A stretch of DNA of 64,000 nt, taken from Nonomuraea angiospora (GTDB lineage: Bacteria > Actinomycetota > Actinomycetes > Streptosporangiales > Streptosporangiaceae). The notes beneath the pieces were generated by a model. The model did no database searches. It saw only the letters and a program-made list of their open reading frames with translations, and was not told the DNA's origin. This document shows, one piece after another, positions 1-8,701 of this stretch; positions within the stretch are counted from its first letter, which is position 1, and each line of letters begins with the position of its first letter. The stretch is taken from assembly GCF_014873145.1 (NCBI RefSeq), contig NZ_JADBEK010000001.1, positions 4,092,001-4,156,000 on the forward strand. Direction: 5' to 3'. The position numbers were made by a program, and so were the translations under genes.

Positions 1-1
1 C

Positions 2-2158
2 GTCAAGCTGAGCAGCACGGGCCTGCGGTCCCGCAAGGATCTGGAAAGCCAGCGCAAGCAGACGGACCGTCTGCTCGCCACCTTCAAGGAGTCGGCGGCC
101 TCCGGCACAGTCGACCTCGCCCTGGACGACGAGGGAGCCAAGCGGCTCGCCGACGTGCTCCAGAAGCTCACCACTCTGAAGCAGACCCGGCAGGCCATCG
201 ACTCGGGCCAGATGAACCGGATCCAGGCGACCGCCACCTATGGCGAGATCATCGACTCCGTCTACAGCCTTTACGGTTCGCTGGCGACTCTCGACGACAA
301 GACCCTCGCCAAGGACATCCGTACGCTCCTCTCCCTGAGCCGGGCGCGCGAGGTGATCACCAGGGAGGACGCGCTCGTCGCCGGCGCACTCGCCGAAGGC
401 CGGCTGACCTCCACGGAACACTCGCAGTTCACGCAGACCGTGGGAGCCTGGCGCGTCCTCGCCGACCAGGCCGCGGCCGAACTCCCCGCCACGGAGAAGG
501 CCGCTTACGACAAGGTGGCCAACGGCCAGTCGTTCACCCGTCTCAGGAGCCTGGAAACCTTGCTGTCTGAGCAGGACCCGAGCACCGAGACCCTGCCGTT
601 CGGCGCCGACCAGTGGAAGACGACCGCCGACCGGGCCTTGAACGACTTCAACAACCTGGTGCTCACCGCGGGCGACCGCCTGGTCGAGCGGGCCACCCCT
701 GTCGCCGTCAACGTGATCATCCGGCTGGTCCTGGCCGGCGGTCTCGGGCTCATCGCGGTCATCGCCTCGGTCATTCTGTCCATCACCACGGCCCGTTCCC
801 TGTTCGCCCAGCTGCAGAAGCTGCGCGACGCCGCGCACGAGCTGTCCGACGACCGGCTGCCCGGCGTCGTCGAGCGCATCGGCCGCGGCGAGGACGTCGA
901 CCTGGCCAAGGAGGTGCCCGCGCTGGACTTCGGCGACGACGAGATCGGGCAGGTGGGCCAGGCGTTCAACACCGTCCAGCACACCGCCGTCAGCGTCGCC
1001 GCCGAGCAGGCCGAGCTGCGCCGCAGCATCCGCGACATCCTGCTGAGCCTGGCCCGCAGGACGCAGGGCCTGGTCCACCGGCAGCTCACCGTGCTCGACG
1101 TCATGGAGCGCCGCGAGACCGACCCCGAGGAGCTGAAGGAGCTCTTCCGGCTCGACCACCTGGCCATCCGCATGCGCCGCAACGCCGAGAACCTGATCGT
1201 CCTGTCCGGCTCTGCCCCCGCCCGAACGTGGCGCCGCTCGGTCCCCATGGTGGACGTCGTCCGCGGCGCGCTGGCCGAGGTCGAGGACTACACCCGCGTC
1301 ACGCTCATGCCCATGGGCGACGTCGTGCTCGTCGGCCGCGCCGTCGGTGACGTCATCCACCTGCTCGCCGAGCTGATCGAGAACGCCGTGTCGTTCTCGC
1401 CCCCTTACACGAACGTGCAGGTCAGCGGCCAGCTCGTGGCCAACGGGTACGTGATCGAGATCGAGGACCGGGGCCTGGGCATGAAGCCCGAGGACCTGGA
1501 CGCCGCGAACGAGCGCATCGCGGACCCGCCCGAGTTCCGCATCACCGGCACCGCCCGGCTGGGCCTGTACGTGGTCAGCCAGCTGGCCAAGCGCCACGAG
1601 ATCCAGGTGGTGCTCAAGGCGTCGCCGTACGGCGGGACGACGGTCGTGGTGCTGCTGCCGCAGGAGCTCGTACAGCTCGATCCCACGCCCGAGCCGCAGG
1701 ACGGCGGGCGGCGCGAGCGGCTGCCGCGCAGGACGACGGCGGTGGCCGCGGCGGCCACCGGGGCGTCCACCGCTTCGCGGGCGGCGGCCACCGGGGAGAA
1801 CGTGCGCGCGCTCAAGCCCACGCGCCCGACCCCCGTCCCGGCCCCGGTCCCCGCGCCGGTCCCCCAGCCTTCCCGCCCGATCACCGCCGTGGAGACACAA
1901 CCCGAAACGCCGGCCGAACCGGAGCAGAAGCCTGTGACCGAGTTCACGTCGAACGGGCTGCCCCTCCGGGTGCCCCAAGCCAACCTGGCGCCAGCGCTGC
2001 GGGACGACACGCCCACGCAGCCCGACTTCGAGGAGGACGATGACGAGCGCTCGCCGGAGGAGATCCGCGCGATGATGGGATCTCTGCAGTCAGGCACCCG
2101 TCTTGGCCGCACCGAAGCCGCCAAGATGATGGATGAGCAGTCGGGAGATGAGGCATGA
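2..2158 (+). CDS. cvnA: CvnA-like sensor histidine kinase, 5' end outside window
   Basis: Conservon membrane sensor that acts with a roadblock protein, a DUF742 protein and a small GTPase. The frame is open from base 2, so the true start lies upstream; 718 residues are visible. The N-terminal half is a helical extracytoplasmic sensor resembling the nitrate/nitrite-sensing type. One membrane helix follows (VNVIIRLVLAGGLGLIAVIA, about residues 236-263), then a HAMP-like segment and a HATPase domain (ELIENAVSFSPP as N box, EDRGLGM as G1, GLYVVSQLA as G2). The H-box region has FRLDHLAIRMRRNAENL, typical of actinobacterial CvnA and unlike classical HisKA domains. The last 150 residues are a proline/alanine-rich, acidic, probably disordered tail. 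It overlaps the next gene by 4 bp (ATGA). Family assignment is firm; the signal sensed is unknown. Confidence 0.9.
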   Translation, partial: VKLSSTGLRSRKDLESQRKQTDRLLATFKESAASGTVDLALDDEGAKRLADVLQKLTTLKQTRQAIDSGQMNRIQATATYGEIIDSVYSLYGSLATLDDKTLAKDIRTLLSLSRAREVITREDALVAGALAEGRLTSTEHSQFTQTVGAWRVLADQAAAELPATEKAAYDKVANGQSFTRLRSLETLLSEQDPSTETLPFGADQWKTTADRALNDFNNLVLTAGDRLVERATPVAVNVIIRLVLAGGLGLIAVIASVILSITTARSLFAQLQKLRDAAHELSDDRLPGVVERIGRGEDVDLAKEVPALDFGDDEIGQVGQAFNTVQHTAVSVAAEQAELRRSIRDILLSLARRTQGLVHRQLTVLDVMERRETDPEELKELFRLDHLAIRMRRNAENLIVLSGSAPARTWRRSVPMVDVVRGALAEVEDYTRVTLMPMGDVVLVGRAVGDVIHLLAELIENAVSFSPPYTNVQVSGQLVANGYVIEIEDRGLGMKPEDLDAANERIADPPEFRITGTARLGLYVVSQLAKRHEIQVVLKASPYGGTTVVVLLPQELVQLDPTPEPQDGGRRERLPRRTTAVAAAATGASTASRAAATGENVRALKPTRPTPVPAPVPAPVPQPSRPITAVETQPETPAEPEQKPVTEFTSNGLPLRVPQANLAPALRDDTPTQPDFEEDDDERSPEEIRAMMGSLQSGTRLGRTEAAKMMDEQSGDEA

Positions 2159-2574
2159 CCCCCACCTCCGGCACCGACCTGAACTGGCTGCTCGACGACC
2201 TCGTCGGCCGTATCAAGGAGGTCGAGCACGCCATCGTGCTGTCGTCCGACGGCTTGCTGATGGCCTCCTCCGCCGCGTTGCAGCGGACCGACGGAGAGCA
2301 CCTGTCCGCCGTCGCCTCCGGGCTGCAGAGCCTGGCGAAAGGCGTCTCGGACCACATTTCCGGCGGGCCCGTGCGGCAGACGGTCGTGGAGTGGAAGAAC
2401 CAGTTCCTCATCGTGACCACGGCGGGCGAGCGCGCCTGCCTGGCCGTCCTGTGCGCGCAGAACGCCGACATCGGGCTGGTCGCGTACGAGATGGCGATGA
2501 TGGTGGCCCGCGTCGGCCAGTATCTCACCTCGGGCGCCCGCAACGCCGAGGCAGTCGCCAGGAGCGACCGGTGA
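2155..2574 (+). CDS. cvnB: Roadblock/LC7 domain protein (CvnB)
   Basis: Small cytoplasmic roadblock/LC7 protein of 139 residues, the second member of the conservon. In this family such proteins bind the CvnD GTPase and modulate its nucleotide state. The start LNWLLDDLVGRIKEVEHAIVL and the later central SSDGLLMASS are the family signature. ATG overlaps the cvnA stop by 4 bp and its own stop overlaps the next GTG by 3 bp, so translation is probably coupled through the cluster. The length is normal for the family. Confidence 0.93.
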   Translation: MTPTSGTDLNWLLDDLVGRIKEVEHAIVLSSDGLLMASSAALQRTDGEHLSAVASGLQSLAKGVSDHISGGPVRQTVVEWKNQFLIVTTAGERACLAVLCAQNADIGLVAYEMAMMVARVGQYLTSGARNAEAVARSDR

Positions 2575-2948
2575 GAGGCGCGGACGAACCGACGGATGAG
2601 CACTGGGTGGATCCGGAGATCATCCGGCCCTACGTGGTCACCCGCGGCCGTACACAGCCCGTGCACGGCCGGTTCGACCTGATCTCCATGGCCCTGGCGG
2701 TGGGTCCGCCGCCGGGCCCCGACGCCGGGCTCGACCCGGAGCACCTGCGCATCCTCCAGCTCTGCCGCGAACCGAAGTCGGTCGCCGAGATCGCGGCATA
2801 CCTCGACCTGCCGGCCGGCACGATCCGGGTGCTGCTCGGCGACCTGTTCGACCGCGAACTCGTCTCTGCCCAGGAACCACAATCCGAGGTGGACATGCAC
2901 GACATGAAGATGTACAGGGCGGTGCTCGATGGTCTTCGCTCGCTCTGA
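2571..2948 (+). CDS. cvnC: DUF742 protein (CvnC)
   Basis: A 125-residue DUF742 protein, the third conservon member. The frame is open far upstream, but GTG at 2571 overlaps the cvnB stop (GTGA) and gives the usual family length, so I chose it over earlier starts. Visible family features are WVDPEIIRPYVVTRGRT near the N-terminus and a winged-helix-like C-terminal half (ILQLCREPKSVAEIAAYLDLP, then IRVLLGDLFDRELV). Its end overlaps cvnD by 20 bp. Function beyond complex formation with the other Cvn proteins is not established. Confidence 0.9.
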   Translation: MRGADEPTDEHWVDPEIIRPYVVTRGRTQPVHGRFDLISMALAVGPPPGPDAGLDPEHLRILQLCREPKSVAEIAAYLDLPAGTIRVLLGDLFDRELVSAQEPQSEVDMHDMKMYRAVLDGLRSL

Positions 2949-3516
2949 GCGTCCGCGCCTGCCGACGGCGATCAAGATCCTGATCGCGGGCGGCTTCGGC
3001 GCGGGCAAGACGACGATGGTGGGCGCTGTCTCCGAGACCCGGCCGCTGCGCACCGAGGAGGTCCTGACCGACCGCGGGATAGGCGTGGACGACATCTCCT
3101 CGGTGGAGGCCAAGCGCACCACCACCGTGGCGATGGACTTCGGCCGGATCACGCTGGGCAACGACTACGTCCTGTACCTGTTCGGCACCCCTGGCCAGGA
3201 GCGTTTCTGGTTCGTGTGGGACGAGCTGGCGGAGGGGTCGCTGGGGGCCGTCATCCTGGCGGACACGCGGCGCCTGGCCGACTGCTTCCCGTCGGTCGAC
3301 TACTTCGAGCGGCGCGGGACGCCGTTCGTGGTGGCCGTCAACTGCTTCGAGGGCTCGCCGACGTTCGAGCTGGACGAGGTACGGCTGGCGCTCCAGCTCA
3401 ACCCGTCCGTCCCCATCATCATGTGCGACGCCCGCAAGAAGGACTCGAGCCGCGAGGTCCTGATCGCCCTGGTCAAGCACTCGGCCCGGCTCCGCGCCGA
3501 GCCGGTCGGCAGCTAG
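2929..3516 (+). CDS. cvnD: Conservon GTP/ATP-binding protein (CvnD)
   Basis: Small Ras/MglA-like GTPase of 195 residues, the presumed output switch of the CvnABCD complex. It has the P-loop GGFGAGKTT near residue 24, a switch region with TTTVAMDFG, the G3-type motif FGTPGQERF and a VNCFEG segment where NKxD would stand in classical GTPases; this relaxed G4 is usual for the CvnD family. It starts inside cvnC with 20 bp of overlap and is followed directly by a strong hairpin, so it is the last gene of the operon. No cytochrome P450 (sometimes present as CvnE) follows. Confidence 0.92.
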   Translation: MVFARSERPRLPTAIKILIAGGFGAGKTTMVGAVSETRPLRTEEVLTDRGIGVDDISSVEAKRTTTVAMDFGRITLGNDYVLYLFGTPGQERFWFVWDELAEGSLGAVILADTRRLADCFPSVDYFERRGTPFVVAVNCFEGSPTFELDEVRLALQLNPSVPIIMCDARKKDSSREVLIALVKHSARLRAEPVGS

Positions 3517-3560
3517 CCCCCGGGAGGCGCCCGTTCGTCAGGGGCGCCTCCCGGGGTTTT
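3517..3560 (+). terminator. Rho-independent terminator after cvnD
   Basis: A 15-bp GC-rich stem (3518-3532 paired with 3542-3556, CCCCGGGAGGCGCCC and its complement) with a 9-nt loop, followed by TTTT at 3557-3560. It begins at the cvnD stop and also abuts the stop of the convergent prolyl aminopeptidase gene, so it may serve both strands. Confidence 0.85.
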
Positions 3561-4492
3561 CAGCGGAAACGGTCCGTCGCGGCGACCACCTCCGCCACCA
3601 TGTCCCTGCCGCCGTGTCCATCGCCGCAGACCACGAGCTCGCTGCCGGGCCAGCTCTTGTGGAGCTCCCATGCGGTCTCCAGGGGCCCGCTCACGTCGAG
3701 CCTGCCGTGGATCAGCACCCCCGGGATCCCCTTCAGCAGGTGGGCCTGCTCCACGAGGTCGCCCTTCTCCGGCAGGAAGCAGTCATTGCCCCAGTAGTGG
3801 GTCACCAGCCGCGCGAACGTCATCCGGAAGACGGGATCCTGGAAGCGCGGGTCCGGCTGGTACTGCGGGTCGAGGCTCACGTGCGTGTCCTCCCAGTCGC
3901 ACCAGTCGCGGGCGGCCTGCTCGCGCGTGCTCGGGTCGGCCAGGAGCCTGGCGTAGGCCGCGGCCAGGTTCCCGTCGCGGTCCCGCTCCGGCACTGCGTC
4001 GCGGAAGCGCTCCCACTCCTGCGGGAAGACCCGTCCCACGTCCCGGGTGATCCATGCGATCTCCTTGCGGCGGCTCGCCGTGACCGCCATCAGGATCACC
4101 TCGCTCACCCGTTCGCGGTGCCGCTGCGCGTAGGCCAGGCTCAGGGTCGAGCCCCACGAGGCCCCGACCAGCTGCCACTTCTCGATGCCCAGGTGCGCGC
4201 GCAGGAGCTCCATGTCGGCGATGAGGTGCTGGGTGGTGTTGACCGACAGGTCGGTCTCGAGCAGCCCGGCGTTCGGCGTGCTGCGCCCGCACCCCCGCTG
4301 GTGGAACAGGACGATCCGGTACGCCTCGGGGTCGTGGAACCGCCGCCAGTTCGCCGACATCTCGCCCCCGGGACCGCCGTGCACGATCACCGCCGGCTTG
4401 CCCGCCGGGTTGCCGCTCACCTCCCAGTAGACCTGGTTGTGGTCGCCCACGTCGAGCATGCCCTGGTCGTACGCCTCGATCGGAGAATACAT
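3560..4492 (-). CDS. pip: Prolyl aminopeptidase, alpha/beta hydrolase
   Basis: Removes N-terminal proline from peptides. The alpha/beta hydrolase core shows the oxyanion motif HGGPGG, the family motif HQRGCGRS and the nucleophile elbow GASWGSTL with the catalytic serine; the C-terminal GDGHGGRDM supplies the catalytic histidine. The usual pip length (about 310-320) is matched at 310 residues. A longer frame begins at 4501, but ATG at 4492 gives the normal MYSPIEAYDQG start and lies 7 nt behind a TACCTT -10 box, so the message is probably leaderless. It stands alone, with a shared terminator at its 3' end. Cytosolic, with no signal peptide. Confidence 0.9.
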   Translation of the reverse strand: MYSPIEAYDQGMLDVGDHNQVYWEVSGNPAGKPAVIVHGGPGGEMSANWRRFHDPEAYRIVLFHQRGCGRSTPNAGLLETDLSVNTTQHLIADMELLRAHLGIEKWQLVGASWGSTLSLAYAQRHRERVSEVILMAVTASRRKEIAWITRDVGRVFPQEWERFRDAVPERDRDGNLAAAYARLLADPSTREQAARDWCDWEDTHVSLDPQYQPDPRFQDPVFRMTFARLVTHYWGNDCFLPEKGDLVEQAHLLKGIPGVLIHGRLDVSGPLETAWELHKSWPGSELVVCGDGHGGRDMVAEVVAATDRFR

Positions 4493-4499
4493 AGGCGCC

Positions 4500-4505
4500 A
4501 AGGTA
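4500..4505 (-). promoter_or_regulatory. -10 box of leaderless pip promoter
   Basis: TACCTT on the minus strand, 7 nt before ATG at 4492. There is no Shine-Dalgarno between the box and the start codon. Confidence 0.5.
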
Positions 4506-4544
4506 ACGCCCGCCGGGCGGGGGCGTCGGCCGGCGCGGGCGCCG

Positions 4545-5093
4545 CTAGACGCCCTCGGCCGGGACGTAGGTCAGGTTGAGCACGCCGGTCTCGAACGTCT
4601 CCGACTTGACCAGCTTCAGCGCGTGGGTCGGGGTGTCCTCGAACAGCCGCTGTCCATGGCCGACGGCGATCGGGTGGACGAGCAGGTTGAGCTCGTCGAG
4701 CAGCCCGTTGGCCAGCAGCCACCGCACGGTCGTCGCGGAGCCGGACATCTGGATGTCGCCGTCGATCTGCTCCTTGAGCTCGCGCAGCTTGGCGGCGACG
4801 TCGCCGTCGACGACGGTGGTGTTCTCCCAGTCCGCCTTCTCCAGGGTGCTCGTCACGACGTACTTGGGGAGGGCGTTGAAGGTCGCGGCGATCTCCTTGT
4901 CGCTCTCCGCCGACGTCCAGTACGCGGACCACTCGTCGTACAGCTTGCGGCCCATCAGCATCGCGCCCGCGCTCCGCATGCCCGCCTCGACGACGGCGCC
5001 CATCTCGTCGTTCCAGTACGGGAAGTGCCACTGGTCGGGCGACTCGACCACGCCGTCGAGGGAGATGAAGAAGCTCGAAATGATCTTGGCCAT
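4545..5093 (-). CDS. DHFR/RibD C-terminal-like reductase
   Basis: A 182-residue protein of the dihydrofolate reductase/RibD C-terminal superfamily (the YyaP/YwjB type), probably an NADPH-dependent reductase of unknown substrate. The N-terminus MAKIISSFFISLDGVVE and the central LMGRKLYDEW are the family signature, and QMSGSATTVRWLLANGLLDEL is the usual C-terminal cofactor-binding segment. The frame extends upstream to 5117, but ATG at 5093 is preceded by GAAGGAA at a proper distance and fits homologous starts. It is a single gene between two minus-strand neighbours, with no operon partner visible. Confidence 0.85.
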   Translation of the reverse strand: MAKIISSFFISLDGVVESPDQWHFPYWNDEMGAVVEAGMRSAGAMLMGRKLYDEWSAYWTSAESDKEIAATFNALPKYVVTSTLEKADWENTTVVDGDVAAKLRELKEQIDGDIQMSGSATTVRWLLANGLLDELNLLVHPIAVGHGQRLFEDTPTHALKLVKSETFETGVLNLTYVPAEGV

Positions 5094-5201
5094 GGTTCCG
5101 TTCCTTCTGTCTTTCAAGGGGTCGCCCGATCGGCGTGCTCAGAGCCTACGCGGGCGGGAACAGGCACAGCTTGTACAGAAGCGACAAGGGCGGGCCGCCG
5201 A

Positions 5202-7697
5202 TCAGCGCAGGGTGGCGGTGAAGGTGCGGCCGTGGGCGTGGCGGGTGGTCGCCTGGACGAGGGTGCCGCCCGGCACGCGCCGTACCGTCACCCCCTCGTC
5301 GGCCTTCTCCAGCCTGAGGGGCGCGCCGGGCAGGACGACGGTGACGCGGTCGCGGTTCATCGTGGGGTCCGACAGGGCGACGACCGTGCGCTCGCCGGAC
5401 CTGACGATGACCGAGGCGGGGCCGTCGACGAGCAGGTGCCCGGCCTGGCGGGGGCCGTCGGAGAAGACGTTGGCGGCGACGATCCCGAGCGTTTTGTGCC
5501 GGACGGCCTGCACGTGCCGGTCGTTGGCCAGGACGGTCAGCGGGCCGTCCGCGTAGCGGCGCAGGCGTGCCTCGGTCGCGTTCGGGACCAGGGCGTAGGC
5601 GAGGGCGGGGACGTCGCCGGTGGCGGGGTGGGTGATCGAGGCGGTGAAGACGTTCTTGGTCACGCCGGTGTCGGGGTTGGACGTGCGCACGACCCTGCGG
5701 CTGCGGGTCACCGTCTCCAGGCCGGCCGCGACGGGCTGGCGGGTGAGGAAGGCGTACCCGATGGCGGTGGCGCGCGTGCCGTTGGCGTAGCGCAGCCAGC
5801 GCGGCGGCGTGGTGTCGCCGGGCTGCCAGGCCCGGCCGCCCCAGCTCTCGCCGGTGAGCGCGACCGCGTCGCCCGGGGCGGCGATGCGGCTGTCCACGGT
5901 GGTCACCGCGGCCCGGCCGCCCTGGCCGGAGACGCCCGCGGCCAGCACCACGATCTCGTCGTCGAGCATGAACCAGGACTTGGTCGCGCGGGCGTTGCGG
6001 TAGACGACGAAGTCGTCCGGCAGGATGCCGGCCTGTTTGGCGGTGTAGGCGGCGTCGTCGGACTGGACCATGCCGGCCGCGCCGTACGCGCCGAGCGTCG
6101 CCCCGCCGGAGAAGGCGTTCCCGGCCTTGGGGAAGTACACGTAGGTGTTCTGGGACTCGGAGGAGGAGGTGAAGTTCAGCGGGTGGCCCGGGTTCTCGTA
6201 CCAGAGCCGGCCGTACAGCTCGGGCACCGTCCGCCGCTCCTCCACCGGCGCGGTGATCCCGGCCAGCCGGTACGGCGAGACGGCCGTGTAGTAGTCGACG
6301 CCGAACACCTCGCGCTGGTCCTCGCCCGCGAGGTAGAGGTAGTACGCGCCGTCGCCCTGGAACCAGGGCATGAGGTTCTCGCCGCTCATGTACTCGTACT
6401 TGCTGATCCGCTCGGAGCTGCGCGCCAGGGCGAAGGCGTAGCCGGGGCGGCGGTGGACGGTCCTGTCCATGGAGTTGAACGCCACGCAGCGCGCGGACGG
6501 ATTGAGGTCGGCGGCCGGGACGGCGGAGTCGGCGCGGATGGCCGCGTACCGGGCGACGCTGACCGGGGAGACGAAGGCGGCCGTGTCGGCGGCCGGCAGG
6601 AACCTGACGTACTTCTTCAGCGCGAGAGCCTCGGCGCCCTCGACGTGGTCGGCCAGGTCGGCGATGGCCTCCACGACCACCCCGACGTCGGCGTAGCCGG
6701 TGGTCGTGCGCGAGACCGCCCGCCCCTTGACGATCTCCATCATCCAGCCCTCGAAGATCAGCGGGGCGAAGCCGTCGGCGACCCAGCCGTACACCACCCC
6801 GGCCAGGTCGGCGGATCCGCCGCTCGTCGCGCCCTCCAGTGTCTTGAGGGTCTGGACGACGCGGGTGAGCAGGGCTTTCCCGTAGGAGCCCGTGTAGGCG
6901 ACCGAGTGGTGCTGGATGAAGGAGCCGTCGCGGTAGTAGCCGTCGGTGTTGCCGTGCTGGAGGTCGTAGAGGTCGATCGTGGCGAAGACGGTGGCCTGGT
7001 CGGAGATGGCCTTGCCGACGCGGGCGTCGTCGCCGGTGAGCGCGCCCTGGAGGATCCGGTTGGCGGTGATGTCGGCCAGGTTCGCCCCGGTGTGGAAGCG
7101 CGAGTCGAGGTCGACGTCGCCGTTCTTGCCGTTGCGCAGGTAGGCGTCCATCGAGGCGAGGTACGTCGCCGTCAGGCCGGGCCGCTCCTCCCGTACACGT
7201 TCGGCCAGCAGGGCCAGGGTCCTGCTCACGTGGGTGGAGATGCCGATCTCCCAGTTGTGCCAGTTGCCGTAGTAGCCCGCCGACTGGTCGCCGTAGTAGC
7301 GCTCGTGCAGCCACTGCAGACCGTCGAGGACCCGCCGCTGCACGGCGGCGTCACCGTCGAGCTGCCCGCCCGGCGTGCGGGTCGAGAGCGCGATCTCGAA
7401 CAGGTACTGGTACGCCAGCCGCAGGTTGGCGTCGTCGGTGCCGAGCCTCAGCCCGGAGAACAGCTCCCCGGCGCCCGCCTGGTCCATGGCGGCCAGCCGC
7501 TGCCGGGCGGTCGTGGTGATCGACGCGAGCTTGCCGGCGACCTCTGGCCGGGCGTTGACGTCCGGGGTGCCCGCGAAGATCGCCACGGTGTTGGCGATCA
7601 GCCGGGCGTGGTCGATGCCCGCGGCGGCGCGTGCGGGGGCGGCCGCGGCGAGCAGACCGGCGGCGGGGAGCAGGGAGAGAACCTGGCGACGGGACAT
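5202..7697 (-). CDS. Secreted polysaccharide lyase family 8 (hyaluronate/chondroitin/xanthan lyase type)
   Basis: A PL8 lyase of 831 residues that cleaves uronic-acid polysaccharides by beta-elimination outside the cell. ATG at 7697 gives a Tat-type leader, MSRRQVLSLLPAAGLLAAAA with an ARA cleavage site; a GTG 48 nt upstream would add a poorly suited extension. The alpha/alpha toroid carries the catalytic Asn in HNWEIGIST (about residue 150) and the His/Tyr pair in FIQHHSVAYTGSYGK (about 260), followed by the Arg/Glu patch ERISKYEYMSGENLMPWFQGDG. The C-terminal half is beta-sandwich. Hyaluronate, chondroitin and xanthan lyases share these motifs, so the substrate cannot be fixed. No transporter is adjacent. 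Confidence 0.88.
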   Translation of the reverse strand: MSRRQVLSLLPAAGLLAAAAPARAAAGIDHARLIANTVAIFAGTPDVNARPEVAGKLASITTTARQRLAAMDQAGAGELFSGLRLGTDDANLRLAYQYLFEIALSTRTPGGQLDGDAAVQRRVLDGLQWLHERYYGDQSAGYYGNWHNWEIGISTHVSRTLALLAERVREERPGLTATYLASMDAYLRNGKNGDVDLDSRFHTGANLADITANRILQGALTGDDARVGKAISDQATVFATIDLYDLQHGNTDGYYRDGSFIQHHSVAYTGSYGKALLTRVVQTLKTLEGATSGGSADLAGVVYGWVADGFAPLIFEGWMMEIVKGRAVSRTTTGYADVGVVVEAIADLADHVEGAEALALKKYVRFLPAADTAAFVSPVSVARYAAIRADSAVPAADLNPSARCVAFNSMDRTVHRRPGYAFALARSSERISKYEYMSGENLMPWFQGDGAYYLYLAGEDQREVFGVDYYTAVSPYRLAGITAPVEERRTVPELYGRLWYENPGHPLNFTSSSESQNTYVYFPKAGNAFSGGATLGAYGAAGMVQSDDAAYTAKQAGILPDDFVVYRNARATKSWFMLDDEIVVLAAGVSGQGGRAAVTTVDSRIAAPGDAVALTGESWGGRAWQPGDTTPPRWLRYANGTRATAIGYAFLTRQPVAAGLETVTRSRRVVRTSNPDTGVTKNVFTASITHPATGDVPALAYALVPNATEARLRRYADGPLTVLANDRHVQAVRHKTLGIVAANVFSDGPRQAGHLLVDGPASVIVRSGERTVVALSDPTMNRDRVTVVLPGAPLRLEKADEGVTVRRVPGGTLVQATTRHAHGRTFTATLR

Positions 7698-7886
7698 GTG
7701 CGGCACGGCGAGCTCCAGGCCGTTGGGGGGATATGCCGGGCTCACCCTACATGATCCCTTTCGCCGATCCAGGGAAGGAAAAGCCCATGCTCCCAGCCCG
7801 GCCGCCCATCAGGGCTGAGCGACACCGAGCTCGACCGGCAGCGATGCGCTCCCGGCCGACCGGCGGGCGAGGGGGGCGCCGACTGA

Positions 7887-7914
7887 GGTCAGGCGGGTGG
7901 GGTCAGGCGGGTGG
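7887..7914. repeat. Perfect 14-bp tandem duplication over a stop codon
   Basis: GGTCAGGCGGGTGG occurs twice head to tail (7887-7900, 7901-7914). The second copy holds the stop codon of the minus-strand TetR gene at 7903-7905. A third, partial copy (GTCAGGC) follows. Confidence 0.8.
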
Positions 7915-8589
7915 CGTCAGGCCGAGGGACTCGATCAGGGCGATCATCTCGTCGCGGTAGATCGCGGCCGGATCGCGCGTGAGCGTGCGCAGGTGGCCGT
8001 AGATCTCCAGCGCGACCAGGCCGTGCATGCGGCCCCACACCCGTAGCGTGAGCGCCACCGCGTCCGGCGGCAGGCCCGGGAACCTGGCCTGGATGTCCGC
8101 CGCCAGGCCGGGGTCGAAGTCGGACCAGCTGTAGGCGCCCGGGTCGGGGCCGGTCCAGGCCGCCGCGACCAGGCCCGTGAGCCCCCGGCACGCCCGGTGC
8201 TCGGCCTCCTTCGCCGGGCCGTCCTCCGGGGGCTGGTAGCCGGGGACCGGGTCGCCGTAGATGAGGCGGAAGCCCTGCGGGTTGGCCAGGGCCCACTCGC
8301 GTACGGTCTGCGCCCAGGCCAGGACGCGGCCACCCGGGTCGGCGGCGGGCACGGTGTCGCGGGCGGACTCCGCCCTGTCCACCAGGGCCGTGTAGAGGTC
8401 GGCGATGAGCGTGCTGACCAGGTCGTCGCGGGTGGCGAAGTAGCTGTAGATGGCGCCGGCCGTCATGCCCATGTCGCGGGCGATGGCGCGCAGCGAGATG
8501 GCGTCGGGGCCGCCGGCCGCCATGAGCTTGAGCGCGATCTCCTTGATCTCCGCCGTGGTCTCCGCGCGCAGCCGCTCACGCCTGCTCAT
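7903..8589 (-). CDS. TetR/AcrR family transcriptional regulator
   Basis: A 228-residue TetR repressor. The helix-turn-helix is clear (ISLRAIARDMGMTAGAIYSYFATRDDLVSTL), with a C-terminal ligand domain containing a WGRMHGLVALEIYGH segment of the WHG type. The frame is open to 8784, but ATG at 8589 starts MSRRERLRAETTAEIKEIAL, the normal distance ahead of the HTH. It is divergent from the MFS exporter at 8702, and the 112-bp gap contains a promoter and repeats, so it most likely represses that exporter in answer to a drug or metabolite. It could also act on the palindromes at 10461-10506, which share a CAGTCTA core with this gap. Confidence 0.9.
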   Translation of the reverse strand: MSRRERLRAETTAEIKEIALKLMAAGGPDAISLRAIARDMGMTAGAIYSYFATRDDLVSTLIADLYTALVDRAESARDTVPAADPGGRVLAWAQTVREWALANPQGFRLIYGDPVPGYQPPEDGPAKEAEHRACRGLTGLVAAAWTGPDPGAYSWSDFDPGLAADIQARFPGLPPDAVALTLRVWGRMHGLVALEIYGHLRTLTRDPAAIYRDEMIALIESLGLTPPA

Positions 8590-8609
8590 CGTCGTCTGAT
8601 CACCCACGC

Positions 8610-8637
8610 TTGACAGTCTACAGCGTTGGGCTACTGT
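8610..8637 (+). promoter_or_regulatory. Promoter of the MFS operon
   Basis: TTGACA at 8610-8615 and TACTGT at 8632-8637, 16 bp apart, predict a transcript start near 8644 and a leader of roughly 58 nt. The core TTGACAGTCTAC overlaps the region just upstream of the divergent tetR start. Confidence 0.55.
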
Positions 8638-8640
8638 TCC

Positions 8641-8694
8641 CCGTGTATGAATTGAACGGCGTGTAGAAAGTTCGCGCCGTGTAAAGAGAGGGGA
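8641..8694 (+). promoter_or_regulatory. Three 18-bp direct repeats, probable operator
   Basis: CGTGTA recurs at 8642, 8660 and 8678, exactly 18 bp apart; the three 18-bp units share the form [C/G]CGTGTA with an A-rich middle. They lie directly downstream of the predicted promoter, a repressor position, between tetR and the exporter. Confidence 0.5.
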
Positions 8695-8701
8695 TTCCCG
8701 A

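Noticed and set aside
4437..7754. Plus-strand frame of 1105 codons opposite pip, the DHFR-like gene and the PL8 lyase
   Set aside because: Mirrors three real genes on the other strand; the translation is Arg/Gly/Val-rich with no domain, typical of antisense frames in high-GC DNA.
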